60,000 nucleotides of DNA from Symsagittifera roscoffensis (lineage: Eukaryota > Xenacoelomorpha > Acoela > Convolutidae): assembly GCF_963678635.1 (NCBI RefSeq), contig NC_087071.1, positions 42,424,153-42,484,152 of the forward strand. The letters run 5' to 3'. This document shows, piece after piece, positions 10,401-20,060 of this stretch. The position numbers and the translations under genes are program-made. Numbering within the stretch: the first letter of the stretch is position 1; each line of letters opens with the position of its first letter. The notes below the pieces were generated by a model. The model was not told where the DNA came from and did not search any database. It saw nothing but the letters and a program-made list of their open reading frames with translations.

Positions 10401-12021
10401 TCTCAAATTAAGAAAAAAAATTTCTTTTATTTTATTACATTTAATTTTTTCATGTTATTTTTGCTCCATAGACCTTACAAGGCAGTCGGATTATTCAAGG
10501 CTTCGCCCTGATACGAGCAGTCCTGTTTAAATCTAGCAAAGAGTCTGGAATAATTAAATTACACGATAGAAATTTGTAACTATTGGTCAATATTTAACAA
10601 CGTCTATGTAATTACTTAGGAAAATTTAGTATCCGCTTTAGTTTTAAAAGTTCTCATAGTTTTATGATTTTTAAACAGAAATTAAAAACGACAAAGTTCG
10701 ATAAATGAATAGCAAAAAATTACCCGCCTGAAAATTCACTTGAATAAAGAACTGGCTGGAAAATCAGATTGACTTCTGACAGAGTGACGAAGATTTGTCT
10801 CTATTTTTTGTGAAATAATCTTAAAAAAATATACGCCTTTACGTAGTTTTTGTTTTTTTTTTTGCTCTAAAATTTCAAATGAGATAATTTTTGTTGGCCA
10901 TCATTTACTTGCCTTTTCTTCTCAGCTTCTTTTTTGTCCGTCTCTGGTGAAGTTTCACGCAATCTGCCCAAATTCAAGGCATGGAGATAAACACTGGGTA
11001 GTTTTTGATCTGTCAATTTTCGGCCGAAGCCAGGTGTGAAAAAACAGCAACAGTTAATGAGCAACAGCACAAATATAATCGGAGCATAATTTTTTGACAT
11101 TGTTGACTAAATTTGAAGATCTTCGGTAAAACTTCAGTCAACTATGCTTTAATAACTCAACTAATATATGAAGTGACATTTAAACGGTGAAAGAGACAAA
11201 CTGAAAGAGCAAAACTCCGTGAACTGATCATTGTTTGAAAACGATGAAGTTTGATTGATATTTATTTTCTCGTCATTTTTGAATTTGACATTTGCCAGCT
11301 TTAATTCAATTGGAGGGCTCTGGCACAAATTTGATAAGTCTATTTATTGTATTTATGAATGAAATGGCCAGAAGTACTGAGACCAGGTTTTTTCAAAATT
11401 ATGTTGCTGTTGCAATATTTTGTCCCCCCCCCCCTCCATTTTGATAGACAGTATTATTTGGTGAGAAAATACTCTCTGATGAAATATTTGGTAGTTATTT
11501 GTTTTTCGGTTTTCGAGTAGTCATATTGCAATATTATAGTTTAAAATGTACTGGTAAGATGTTATTACTAAAATGTCAAAATGTCAGAAGAAGTTATCAA
11601 GGCTTGGTTTTTTACTCTCAATTGCTCAATTATTCTAATGTAAGTATATGTATGGATAGTAATACTTGTGATTCAATTTATTTTATTTGTATAATCGGTT
11701 TTACAATTTTTTTACATTTTTCTATCATGATTGCCTCATTTTTTTAATTAAAGAACAGTTTAAACGATGATGGTCGGAAAAACAATCAATTTTCCTTTTT
11801 TTAGGTATCGAATCATGACTAGCTGCACGGTCAAGAATAGTTGGTCAAACTACAGAGAATATCTGAGGATCCAGTATCGACTTTTTCTCATGGACGCCAA
11901 AGAAATGCTGCACAAAACACTGCTCGGTATTTTCTTCACACTTTCAAGGACAGGAATTCCGCTGTTTTCCAAGTTTTCGAATCTGAATTTGGAAGTTGAG
12001 AAGAAATCTGTTTTACTGTAG
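4333..12021 (+). CDS. ADCK5: ADCK5-like mitochondrial UbiB-family kinase, 3' half
   Basis: Six exons can be joined in frame: 4333-4458, 5066-5188, 5690-5910, 7107-7275, 7700-7862 and 11805-12021. They give about 339 C-terminal residues of an ABC1/UbiB atypical kinase. Family hallmarks are visible: QELDFINEG/RNAEKCAED, the catalytic loop FVHADPHPGN (His-x-Asp with the metal-binding Asn) and LDHGLYQ, where DHG replaces the DFG of ordinary kinases. The block MAVLRAVP...LLVIRNINTIRS is typical of ADCK5 rather than ADCK1. UbiB proteins are mitochondrial and tied to coenzyme Q/lipid homeostasis; ADCK5's substrate is not established. The N-terminal part (targeting sequence, KxGQ region, ATP-binding half) must lie upstream of the window. 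Introns are roughly 0.4-3.9 kb and filled with HINE-like elements. Two introns use GC donors. All codon phases match across junctions and there are no internal stops, so the gene looks functional. Confidence 0.9.
5066..5188 (+). CDS. ADCK5: ADCK5 exon (b): RNAEKCAEDLKGFDYVHVPKV...
   Basis: The acceptor 'gtttgaag' has a weak pyrimidine tract. An alternative AG 11 bp upstream would add WFE but break the conserved NEGRNAE. The donor is a normal GTGAGC. The exon encodes VHWEYTSKRVLTTEF, the strand and hinge region. A 13-bp copy of 'gctggtttgaagg' sits about 80 bp earlier in the intron, near 4973. Confidence 0.85.
5690..5910 (+). CDS. ADCK5: ADCK5 exon (c): catalytic loop HADPHPGN and DHG
   Basis: Acceptor 'aaatttcag', donor GTGAAT. 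This exon holds the catalytic core: GFVHADPHPGNLFVRK followed by VILDHGLYQ. These are the residues that coordinate ATP and Mg in UbiB kinases, and all are intact. Confidence 0.92.
6142..6710 (+). mobile_element. HINE-like family 2, copy B
   Basis: Perfect 11-bp inverted subterminal repeats: GTTCCGACCAT at 6142-6152 and ATGGTCGGAAC at 6670-6680. They are followed by a perfect hairpin CTGTGC-TATTT-GCACAG (6684-6700) and CAACCGGC. It lies in an ADCK5 intron in the same orientation as copy A. 'caatagaagaaactcgcaa' just before it recurs near 7048-7066, so a flanking piece of intron is also duplicated. Confidence 0.7.
7107..7275 (+). CDS. ADCK5: ADCK5 exon (d): FWKSMILDEQSSMLRDASELGV...
   Basis: Acceptor 'ttttccacag', donor GTGAGT. 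Encodes the C-lobe helices that follow the DHG motif, including AILIQRPW. Phase in is 0 and phase out is 1, matching both neighbours. Confidence 0.85.
7700..7862 (+). CDS. ADCK5: ADCK5 exon (e): VMAVLRAVPLSLLLVIRNINTIRS
   Basis: Acceptor 'tgttttcag'. The exon ends in AACAG followed by GCAAGT, a textbook GC donor (AG|GCAAGT). Splicing to 11805 rebuilds the conserved pattern PV-N/D-R-Y. The RNIN(T)xR block distinguishes ADCK5 from ADCK1. Confidence 0.9.
7891..8347 (+). mobile_element. HINE-like family 1, copy b
   Basis: Starts 'aaggtaatgagcgtaattcag' just inside the ADCK5 GC-AG intron and ends 'tttattactcttttccaactgtcagtcggg'. It shares the internal 'taaaaggaaag(t)aaactcc' and 'gatccagttttt' blocks with the other family-1 copies. 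The 5' and 3' repeats are inverted relative to each other but slightly decayed. Confidence 0.6.
8348..9095. other. Intron sequence, no gene seen
   Basis: Part of the last ADCK5 intron. The open frames across 8620-8990 are T-rich and show no domain, so I treat them as chance. 8600-8660 faintly resembles 500-600, suggesting another old repeat. Confidence 0.35.
9101..9605 (+). mobile_element. HINE-like family 1, best-preserved copy c
   Basis: Perfect 16-bp inverted subterminal repeats: AAGAGTAATGAACGCA (9101-9116) and TGCGTTCATTACTCTT (9565-9580). Two bases later comes a perfect hairpin CCAATC-TTC-GATTGG (9583-9597), then 'ctatgttt'. There is no coding capacity. Established knowledge: Helentron-type rolling-circle elements carry subterminal inverted repeats and a short palindrome at the 3' end. 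A TIR MITE would have its inverted repeats at the very ends and no extra hairpin outside them. Confidence 0.7.
10032..10522 (+). mobile_element. HINE-like family 3, decayed copy C
   Basis: Homologous to 31437-31962 and 58590-59125 from 'gaatatttgtgctcggggtg' through 'aaggcagtcgg' to 'gcttcgccctgatacgagcagt'. The 5' subterminal repeat has decayed and the 3' hairpin has lost one pair. It lies in the last ADCK5 intron, again on the + strand. Confidence 0.65.
10867..11100 (-). CDS. Small secreted protein, family member 2
   Basis: A 77-residue ORF starting with ATG at 11100. Residues 5-20 form a hydrophobic signal peptide (YAPIIFVLLLINCCCFF), with cleavage likely around TPGFG. The mature part is basic and polar (RKLTDQKLPSVYLHALNLG, then a Lys/Glu-rich tail ending SHLKF). 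PGFGRK could be an amidation/processing-like site, as in peptide precursors, but this is a guess. Its relatives are the ORF at 1666-1872 and the truncated 3229-3370 copy. AACTATGCT (11140-11148) sits 40 bp before the start, as in member 1, and a TATA-like 'ctaatatatg' lies near 11159 in plus-strand reading. It is nested antisense in the last ADCK5 intron. No known family recognised. Confidence 0.5.
   Translation of the reverse strand: MSKNYAPIIFVLLLINCCCFFTPGFGRKLTDQKLPSVYLHALNLGRLRETSPETDKKEAEKKRQVNDGQQKLSHLKF
11805..12021 (+). CDS. ADCK5: ADCK5 terminal exon (f)
   Basis: Acceptor 'ttttttttag'. It completes the split Arg codon, then reads YRIMTSC...WSNYREYLRIQ and ends at TAG (12019-12021). 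This is the C-terminal helical tail of the protein. No AATAAA is seen within about 500 bp after the stop; the first one is near 12585. Confidence 0.85.
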
Positions 12022-12176
12022 AAAACTTGCTAAATTGTTTTACTTTTATTCTAAAAAGACTTGAAAAGATAATGAAAGTATTGGACGTTGTTCACCTTTA
12101 TCAGGAACGAAGAATTATGAATTAATAACTTTAACAAGCTGTTTTCATCAAAAATTTATCAAGCTGTAGGCTCTTG

Positions 12177-12366
12177 TCCACTTTCACCCACCTTTCATTT
12201 TTTTAATAATTTTTTTACGTGTCATTATGGCTAAACGTGTGATATTACGTTTTAAGGTATGAAGAACAAATATGTTCACTCCCCATGTCAAGTTTCATAG
12301 CATTATGACAACGTTAAAGTGGTTTTTCAACACTGAAATTGAAAGGTGGGAGGGGGAGTGGTGGAA
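12177..12366. mobile_element. Short MITE-like inverted repeat
   Basis: CCCACCTTTCATTTT near 12190 is inverted at AAATTGAAAGGTGGG (near 12335-12350). The pairing continues imperfectly outward (tccactttca / gagggggagtggtgga). The whole is about 190 bp, non-coding, and lies just after the ADCK5 stop. I could not define a target duplication. Confidence 0.45.
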
Positions 12367-12471
12367 CTTCATTAAAATAAGTTTCATTTTTTGATCTTTT
12401 AGTGTTTGTGTTTTATGATCTTTTCTTAGTGAGACAACTTTTTCCTGTCTGTGAATATTTTTATATTTGCG

Positions 12472-12766
12472 GGAAAGTCTAACAATTTGTTCACGCTCAA
12501 TTTAAATTTTTCACGGTTTGATTCTTGTTATGTTCAGTTCATTTCCTTGGCTAAAAGGAAGTCAAACTCCCCCATCGAACAGCAAACAAATAAATTTTGC
12601 GAAAAACTTGATCGACTTCTAGCATTTCAAAAACTTTATCTATTTAAATTGTTTTTTTTCCACTTTGAACGTCGAAGTTGAAAATGTTGAAACGTTTTTT
12701 CAAACGAGTCATTTTTTCCATTTCCTTGCATTGATTGACTATTTCCCAATTGTCGTTTGTCTATGG
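12472..12766 (+). mobile_element. HINE-like family 1, partial copy d
   Basis: Shares 'aatttgttcacgctcaattt', 'ggctaaaaggaagtcaaact' and 'ttccttgcattgattgacta...ccaattgtcgtttgtctatgg' with the other family-1 copies. The middle is deleted and the 5' repeat is absent. Confidence 0.5.
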
Positions 12767-13215
12767 TAAAAGCTTCTTTATTTTAAGCCGAAGACTGCAG
12801 GCTCGAAGCAATCGTTTGCTCAATTTTTATGTATTTTTAGTTAAAAGGTACCAGGAATCATACAGTAAATCGGCCTCCTAAGACATTCGTCCGTCTGAAT
12901 GGAATAATTACTTGCGAGAATAATTGTATTGTAATTGTGAATGAGAACTATATTTTTCGTTGAAAAATTTACTGGAATTATGACATCAGGTACGCTATTC
13001 CAGCTGGTAACTTAGAGTAGTCATTTTGCGCCTGCTTGAGGCGGCAAATTTGGTGGGTTAATTCTGACCTGAAGAAGTGACACTGCCAGCTTAGTTTCTA
13101 GCTTAGGTTTATCAAAAAAAATTCTGAAGTTTTAAACTATCAATACGAAAAGCATAAAAAATATTTGGATCATCAATGCCTCTATTGATGATAATATTTT
13201 CTTCAGCTCATGTTT

Positions 13216-13682
13216 TAGAGTCAATGAACGTAGTTCAGATTCTTACATAGGTCGCGATCATTTTTTTCTAGAGAAAAATCTAAAAAACATTTCAGTCTCC
13301 AGTTTTTTTTGGCGGTTCGAATTTTTTTTTTTGAAGTTCAATTAATTTCCTTCATTAAAAGAAATGTAAACTCCGCTATCAAACAGCGAAAGTTTAAAGG
13401 CCACAAAAAATGTGATTGACTTCCAATTTTGAAAATGAAATTCAATTACCGGGTTTTCCAGCGAAACAAAAAAAATTAACTATTGATCTAGTTTTCTCAA
13501 ACGGGCTAGTTTAATCAAAAAAGTGCTAATCATAAAATGTTCTAAAAATTGAACGAATTTTAACGCCATCCGTTTCTGACTAAGAATTTTGAGCGGTGAA
13601 TTTTTTTCAAGAAAAAACAAGCCAGTTTTTTTCTGTTTTCTTGCATTTTTAGACTCTTTTTCAAATGTCTGTTGGCAAGGTT
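13216..13682 (+). mobile_element. HINE-like family 1, copy e
   Basis: Begins 'agagtcaatgaacgtagttc' and ends 'ttgcatttttagactctttttc...ctgttggcaagg'. It carries the internal 'gatctagttttctcaaac...gctagtttaatcaaaaaagtg' block typical of the family. Orientation is the same as all other copies. Confidence 0.6.
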
Positions 13683-14149
13683 CAAATTTTCAGAAACAAT
13701 ATTTCTCTTGCTGCTTTCTGTGTTTGTATAAGACTCTACCAATAATTCAGGCCGGCAGAGAAGTTATCATGGACGTTCAAAAATTTCACCATTTTGGTTG
13801 AGCAGCTAATTATTTCTGAGTTTGGTAACCTCTGATATCTGAAAAACAAGTTTTTTGCAAATTTTCATGAAACTACAAAATTTGTTTGTCCTATTCTTCA
13901 TTCTGAGATGGTTTCTTTTAAAATTGTGTTTCTGAGGTTCTTTACTTTCGAAAGACTTCTAGCGAAGGTAGCGAATTTAAATTCGATGGCAGAAACAAAA
14001 CAAAGTTTGCTAAATGAGATCGAAGCCTATTTAATGAGAAATCTACCTCTGTGATAAAGCACGACTTTTGATAACACGCAGTAAAATTTCGATTAATTCT
14101 CTCTGGTCTAATGAGTTAAATGCTGGATTTAAACGAAACTGCATCGAAT

Positions 14150-15155
14150 GGTGGATATGACAGCCTGACAGGCCAGCTTCCAAGTAGCTTCAAGCCTCCC
14201 CTCCGATGGGTCGGAGGAAGCTCAGAAGTTTCGGGGTTTTGGTTATGGAGCGTCTGCCAGCTAATACTCTGCTAATACTCACATTACTTCTTCCCTCCTT
14301 CATTAATCGGAACCCTGGTCCCTACAAATAATCCCTTTGCAACCAATACATACCCCGTAACCAAGCAAATGTGGCTGGATACATTTCAAATGTAGAGGCC
14401 TTAAGTTTTCAAAAGAAAGTCACCGTGGTCTTTACTGCCCATTCTTGACTGCTATGTAAGTTTTATCTCTCCTAGGCACCAAAGCCACTTCTCTCCCAAT
14501 AACAATTTCCACCAACCACAGTACATCGAGGCCCATTCATCTCTTTTTAACAAAGCACCTCCCAAACGCCACACACCACAACCCCTTTCTCCACCCTTGA
14601 TTTTTTCATCACTGATGGTTGCAACCAAAAACAGCCCTCAATTACGTACTGTTCTTGCTACACATAAATTTTTAAACTTGCCAGCAAAACTTCTTTTAAT
14701 CACCTGCAGTTCTCCTCCGTGTCATAACTGTCTCAACTCTTATGAGCTCCATTGCGCAACTGCAGTGGAGCTCATAAGTTCAACAATCCTTTATGAGTGC
14801 TTTAAAAGACAACGCAGAATTCTTGTTAACCGACCAAAACCCGCCACTAAATCTCAACGACTCAGAAGTTTTCACTTTTGTTTATAACCACTATAAGCCC
14901 TTTCTTAAAAAACGATGCAAACCTCCTAACCCAGTTCCTAGCAGAAACCTCTACCTCAAAAGTCATTTGTATCCTACCTCCAATCATCGACTCCTCTGAA
15001 CAGTACCGTCACAGAACCCTCCGATGTAAGCGTTTCTCCTCCCCTTTTACTCCAACAGACCTGTTGTTAAAGCCTTTTGAAGTAGCAAATTTCATTAGCC
15101 TGGAGTCTGATGAGCCTAACCCGCCCAACATGGGCTAAAGAAAGAAAGAAACGGA
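14150..15155 (+). pseudogene. Decayed non-LTR retrotransposon, internally deleted
   Basis: This ~1-kb stretch is C-rich on the + strand, unlike its T-rich surroundings. Near 14267-14330 one frame reads LLILTLLLPSFINRNPGP and soon meets a stop. Leu-rich sequence ending in x-NPGP is typical of the start of ORF2 in CR1/L2/Jockey-like LINEs and of 2A-like peptides. A GC-rich hairpin (cctccgatgggtcggagg) lies at 14200-14218. The element ends in a simple tail, AAAGAAAGAAAGAAA (15136-15150), as LINE 3' ends do. The frames in between are short and broken, so the element is dead and most of the endonuclease/RT part is missing. Confidence 0.45.
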
Positions 15156-15284
15156 GTTATAAGTTATTAAAAGTCACACAGCACGTTTCCCTAACTGAAA
15201 AATCTGTAAAATGGCAATTCACTTGATGTTTGACAAAATGTTAGTAATTTTTGATGAAATATCGGTTGTGAAATACACACTTTT

Positions 15285-15748
15285 AAAGACGTTCAACGTA
15301 GTTCAGACTCTTATTAAGGTCGTGCCAAGTTTTTCGTTAGTTTTTTTTCAGAAAAAGTTTTAAAATTTGTTCAGGTTTAAAATTTACGCTTTTCTTACTT
15401 TTGATTTCTTTTAAAGTTCTGTTTCATTTCCTTTGTTAAAAGGAAGGCAAAAACCATTAATGAACTGTGAAAGATCATGAAAAACGTAATCCACTTCTAG
15501 ATTCTAAAGTGGAGTTTAATTTTCAGATTTCCAAGCTGGAAAAAGATATTCTTTGATCCAGTTTTCTCAATTTAGGCTAATTGGTCGAAAAAATGTTATT
15601 CAAAAATTGTATTAGAATTTGAAAGAGCTTCAAAGTTATTTAATTTTTCTGTGAAATTCATAACTTGAGATTTAGAAAAAATCATTGTTTTGTTTTTTGT
15701 TTTACTGCCGTCCATTCACTTTTTTCCAACTGTCTATTGGCTATGTTT
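15285..15748 (+). mobile_element. HINE-like family 1, copy f
   Basis: Starts 'aaagacgttcaacgtagttc' and ends 'cattcacttttttccaactgtctattggctatg', where CCAA...TTGG is the remains of the 3' hairpin. The internal 'cctttgttaaaaggaagg' and 'gatccagttttctcaatttagg' blocks match the other copies. Confidence 0.6.
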
Positions 15749-16870
15749 CGAAAAAAAAGATACATTGATGCAATAATTCTACAACTACTTTGCGAGACGT
15801 GACTTACTAGGAATGATCGACTTTCCAGTTGAATTAGAATTTGATTATTGATTATTGCTAGGCTTATCAATTTAAACAAGTTATAGAGTTTTTGACAGAC
15901 TTGGGGTAAAACAGCCTGTGCCCCTGCTGCATTTGGAGCTCTGATGTGATGAAATATCATTAAAACCGATATCATTCACGAAAAATGTCAGATACAAATC
16001 TGAGCCGTGAAGTCGATAATGAAGAGTTGCATTTAACCAGAAAAACATAAGAAACTTTTATTTCCAAAAACCTAAAACATATACAAGGCTTTGGGCGTTT
16101 TTTGGCCAAGAAAATATTTGAAGCTTGGCATAGATGGAAAAGTAAAAGAAGCTCTTTCAAAAAAATTACATTGAACTCCCTCATAAGATAAGTTTGTAAC
16201 TTCTATAAAGGTATATATTTTTTGGAAGGATGGAGTAAAAAAACAATTAACAACAAATATATAAACTCGTTACGATATGAAAAATTGTCATGCTACTTTT
16301 GCAAAACTACCTTTAAATAACTTTTGATAAAATTTACTATCAAACCAATTTGTTTTGACTCGTTTTTGTTGTTATTTTAAAAATCAATCACCTAGATGGA
16401 TGTGAATGACATACAGCAGGAATCAATTATTCTATGTTACTATCAGCATCATACTGAACCGTCGGAAAGAAGATTTAAAATTATGATAATCTTTGGCACT
16501 CTTGAGAATTGGTAGATAAATTACTTGAATTAAACTTAACTTGCAGAGATTCAACCCCTTGCCGACCCAGAGGGTCTTCCCTTTGTACTATTTTAAGATC
16601 TCCGCCATTTTTGACAGGCGGACTTCAACTTTAATTAGCACTCTCGACTTTCAAAAGGCGCCAATATTAATAAAAACAAGTTATTAGCTTTGGGTTTGCG
16701 TTGATGGATTATCTGGCAGTCTCAGTATAACTTCTTAGAAAAAGTATTGGTGAATTCCAATTAATTTTCAAATTGAGGAGCAGGTACGCTGAATTCAAAA
16801 TGGTTTATGTGGCTTAATTTTAAACGGATTGTGGACCAAAATGAAAGGGAGAAGAGACAAATGATATTAA
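15749..16870. other. No gene confirmed
   Basis: AT-rich. A short ATG ORF of 39 codons (16396-16515, + strand, begins MDVNDIQQESI) is open, but I can give it no function. The remainder shows no exon-like segment. Confidence 0.3.
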
Positions 16871-16872
16871 GG

Positions 16873-17131
16873 GGGGAGGAAGTGGTGCGCGCGCCAAAAC
16901 AACGCGATTTTTTTGTCAACATTTTCCAAAAAATACCCAAAAGATACCTTTTTTGGCCTTTTTTTTTCTCAAATTTCTGTCTGCGGCGCAAAAAATTTAG
17001 TCAAAACAGTGTCTTTATAATGGTTTGTGAGAGCTCAGAAAATGAATTTGGTCAACTTGAAAAAAAGTCGATAAAATTTCGAAAATTTTTTGAAAATTCG
17101 CCCCCTCGAGAAAATCCTAGATCCGCCCCTG
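16873..17131 (+). mobile_element. hAT MITE fragment (3' part)
   Basis: Matches 36028-36278 of the intact hAT MITE: GC-rich 'gcgcgcgccaaaacaacgcg', then 'gagagctcagaaaat', ending ATCCTAGATCCGCCCCTG at 17131. The 5' terminal repeat is missing. Confidence 0.65.
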
Positions 17132-17148
17132 TATAGCAGTATATTCAA

Positions 17149-18065
17149 TTATTTGATACATGCAATATTTTGGTCTCTGCAAATTATTAGTATCAGTTTT
17201 TTTGCTTTTTCGATGTGTTTTGACGAATTAATTTGAAAAACGTCAATAGACACCATTACCATCCAAATTCTGCACTTGTTTGAAAATTGGGTAGTCTCCG
17301 ATAACTTCAATTGTGATGTGGTGTTGGCAAGTGTCATATTGGCAAGTGTGATAGTTCAATGTTCGGGCCGTGATGGAACGTAAAACCAATCAAAAATTGT
17401 TTTCCTGTTTCTTTGAGACCGGAAAGCAAACGTTTCTTTAATTTCTTTAATTTTTTAGTTTTCTGTTTTTTTAAATTTTTAGTGGAACTAAAAATTTTGC
17501 TAACGTTAGTGGAACTCTGAATACGTCAGTCTTGCAATTAACTTAACGCAAAGTGAACTTGACCTCGGTATCAATAAAAAGATCTATTTGATAATAATAC
17601 TGTGTACTCCTAGCGCAGCTAGATCTGTACACTATTCTCCACCAGCAGGAAAATGTTTTTGCAACATGTTATAAAATTGATAATACTCATAAGAGTGTAG
17701 AATCTCAGATCTTGCTTGTTTTTGTTTTTTAAATGAGGTTGTTTAAATTTCAACTTTCTTTGTAGACTACTTTGATTTCTTTTTCTCTGAAGCCGATTTC
17801 TTAAGCTGTTTTCTGTTATTTTCGGTCTTATTGATTTCCTAATGCGCTTCTTTGTGTCTAATATGATGTTTTCGTGCTTCTGTTTAAACAGTATTTTTCA
17901 AGTTCCCTTAAACTTCCCTGCTATTTTTCAACTTCCCTGCATTATCTCCTTGTTGCTTTCCTAAAGCCAACTCTGTTTTGATTGCTTCTATCAATGCCGT
18001 TTTTACTCTCCGATAGCTTCAAAAAGGCTAAATTGAGCTGTTAAATTGTAAGCTTTGTTTAAGTT
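17149..18065. repeat. Tandem duplication, unit 1
   Basis: Contains in order: 'ttggtctctgcaaattattag', 'gttcaatgttcgggccgtga', 'cgcaaagtgaacttgacctc', 'actgtgtactcctagcgcag', 'caggaaaatgtttttgcaac' and, near 17990-18030, the minus-strand reading VKTALIEAIKTE. The same order recurs at 18066-18720 and 19500-20560. The unit begins directly after the hAT fragment end at 17131, a junction shared with the unit at 19500. Confidence 0.6.
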
Positions 18066-18720
18066 TGAAAAAATGTTGGCAAGTGTGATAACTCAATGTT
18101 CGGGCCGTGATGGAACGTAAAATCAGTTAAAAAAATGGAACGTTTCTGAACTTTTTTTTAAGAGCGTAGACTTTAAAAAGCTGTCAAACTACCAATCTCT
18201 TTGTGAAACACTGAGTATTACAGTCTTGCAATTAATTTAACGCAAAGTGAACTTGACCTCGGTATCAATTTAAAAATCTATTTGATATTAATACTGTGTA
18301 ATGCTAGCGCAGCTAGCTCTGTATAACATTCCCCACCAGCTGCAGGAAAATGTTTTTGCAACATGTGGTAAACTTGATAATACTTATCAGAGTATAAAAT
18401 CTCAGTTTTGGCTTGTTTGTTTTTCGAATGAGTTTCTTTGAATTTCAACTTTTTTGTAGACTCCTTTGATTTCTTTTTTCCTCAGCCGATTTATTAAGCT
18501 GTTTTTTTTTTTAATTTCGGTCATTGATTTCTTAATGCTTCCTTGTGTCTAATATGATGTTTCCGTGCTTCTGTTTAAACAGTATTTTTCGAGTTCTCTC
18601 AAAGGTATATCTGCATTATCTCTTTGTTGCTTCGCTAAAGCCAACTCTGTTTTGATTGCTTCTATCAATGGCGTTTTTACTTCTCGATAGTTTTGTGCGT
18701 CCACCTCAAATATGGACTAC
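18066..18720. repeat. Tandem duplication, unit 2
   Basis: Begins 'aatgttggcaagtgtgataactcaatgttcgggccg', lacks the leading 'ggtctctgca' part of unit 1, and otherwise follows the same order of blocks to 'gcttctatcaatggcg'. Divergence from unit 1 is visible but modest. The arrangement fits two rounds of duplication. Confidence 0.6.
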
Positions 18721-19309
18721 TTCAACATAAACAACCAAGTATGGGTGTTTCTTCATATTCTGTTCTTTTAATTTCTATACACTCCTTGCCTGCTGTGGTT
18801 TGTCTATCCTCTCTTTGTTTTTATTCCATAGCAACCGGTTTTGTTTCGTATTTTACGCAATGACAATTAAAAAGATTCTGGAACAATTTTGTTCCGGCTG
18901 AGTTTATCTGTAGCATCATTACGACTGTTTAGCCAAACTAAAGTTTCGTGAAAGTTTTTGATTGATATTACGACAATTTGTTAATTATGTGTTCATCCTC
19001 TATGGGTTCTCTAGAAATATAATCTACGATCCCCATATCTTTGACGGGCAAGTAAACGTGGTAACAGTCGATTGAACCTTCTAGTTAGTCGCGATTGGTT
19101 TTTTGCCCTGTTGCTTTTTATTGCTGGCTGGCTGTAGTAAGACAGCAAAAAGCTGAATTTATTTCTCCTTGTAATTAATGAGCAGGTATAATTGCAAAAA
19201 ATGGGTTTTGGAGAAGACAGAAAACGGAATCCTAGGATCAACCAAACGCTTGCTGTAAAAAGTCATCAGTCGCTAAGTTAGATAGCAAAATTGTGTCTTT
19301 TACAAAAAA
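18721..19309. other. Spacer between duplicated units, no gene seen
   Basis: 'atagcaaccggttttgtttcg' (18827-18847) is also present at 20560-20580, so part of this spacer belongs to the duplicated unit. A 76-codon open frame on the minus strand (19011-19241) has no recognisable feature and I do not annotate it. Confidence 0.3.
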
Positions 19310-19497
19310 AGATTTGACTCAGCCTGTTTTTCGAAATTTTTTCTGCAGTGCAGAAAATTTGGACGAAATAGAGTCCTTATGGGGATTTGTGAGAGCTCAG
19401 ATTAATTTGGCCGATCCAATAAAAGGCCGATAAAAGATAAAATTTCGAAATTATCTTGAAAATCCACCCCTTCGAGAAAATCCTAAATACGCCCCTG
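19310..19497 (+). mobile_element. hAT MITE fragment (3' part), duplicated
   Basis: Matches the 3' half of the hAT MITE and ends 'cgagaaaatcctaaatacgcccctg' at 19497. The sequence right after it corresponds to that following the fragment at 17131, so the hAT copy was present before the segmental duplication. Confidence 0.6.
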
Positions 19498-20060
19498 TGT
19501 ATGAAAATATTCAGTTATTCGATATACACGCAATGTTTTTGGTCTCTGCATTTTATTAGTATTAGTTTTTTTGCTTTTTCGGTGCTTCTCGACAAACTCA
19601 TTTAGAAAACGTCAATAGACACATGCTATCCAAAGTCTGCAATTGAGTGAAAATTGGGTAATTTCCGATAACTTTAATAGTGCTGATTTGAGCTGTTAAG
19701 TTGTAAGCTTTGCTTAAGTTTAAAAATATTTGGCTAACTCAATGTTTGGGCCATGATGGAACTTGAAACCAATCAAAAAAAAAATTTCCTGTTCCTTTGA
19801 GAGAACACCCACTAAAAAGTTGTCAGATTAGCAATCTCTAAGTGAGACAAGAATTTACTAGCCATTTACTTAACGCAAAGCCAATTTGACCTCGGTATCA
19901 ATCAATATATCTATTCAATCAGAATACTGTGTACTCCTAGCGAAGCTAGCTCTGCCCAATATTCCGCACCAGCAGGAAAATGTTTTTGCAACATGTGATA
20001 AACTTGATAAAACTTATAAGAGTGTATAATCCCAATTTCTTGCTTGTTATTGTTTTTTGA

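Noticed and set aside
16396-16515. 39-codon + strand ORF (MDVNDIQQESI...)
   Set aside because: Open and ATG-started, with 'cctag' before it, but too short and without any recognisable feature, partner exon or relative.
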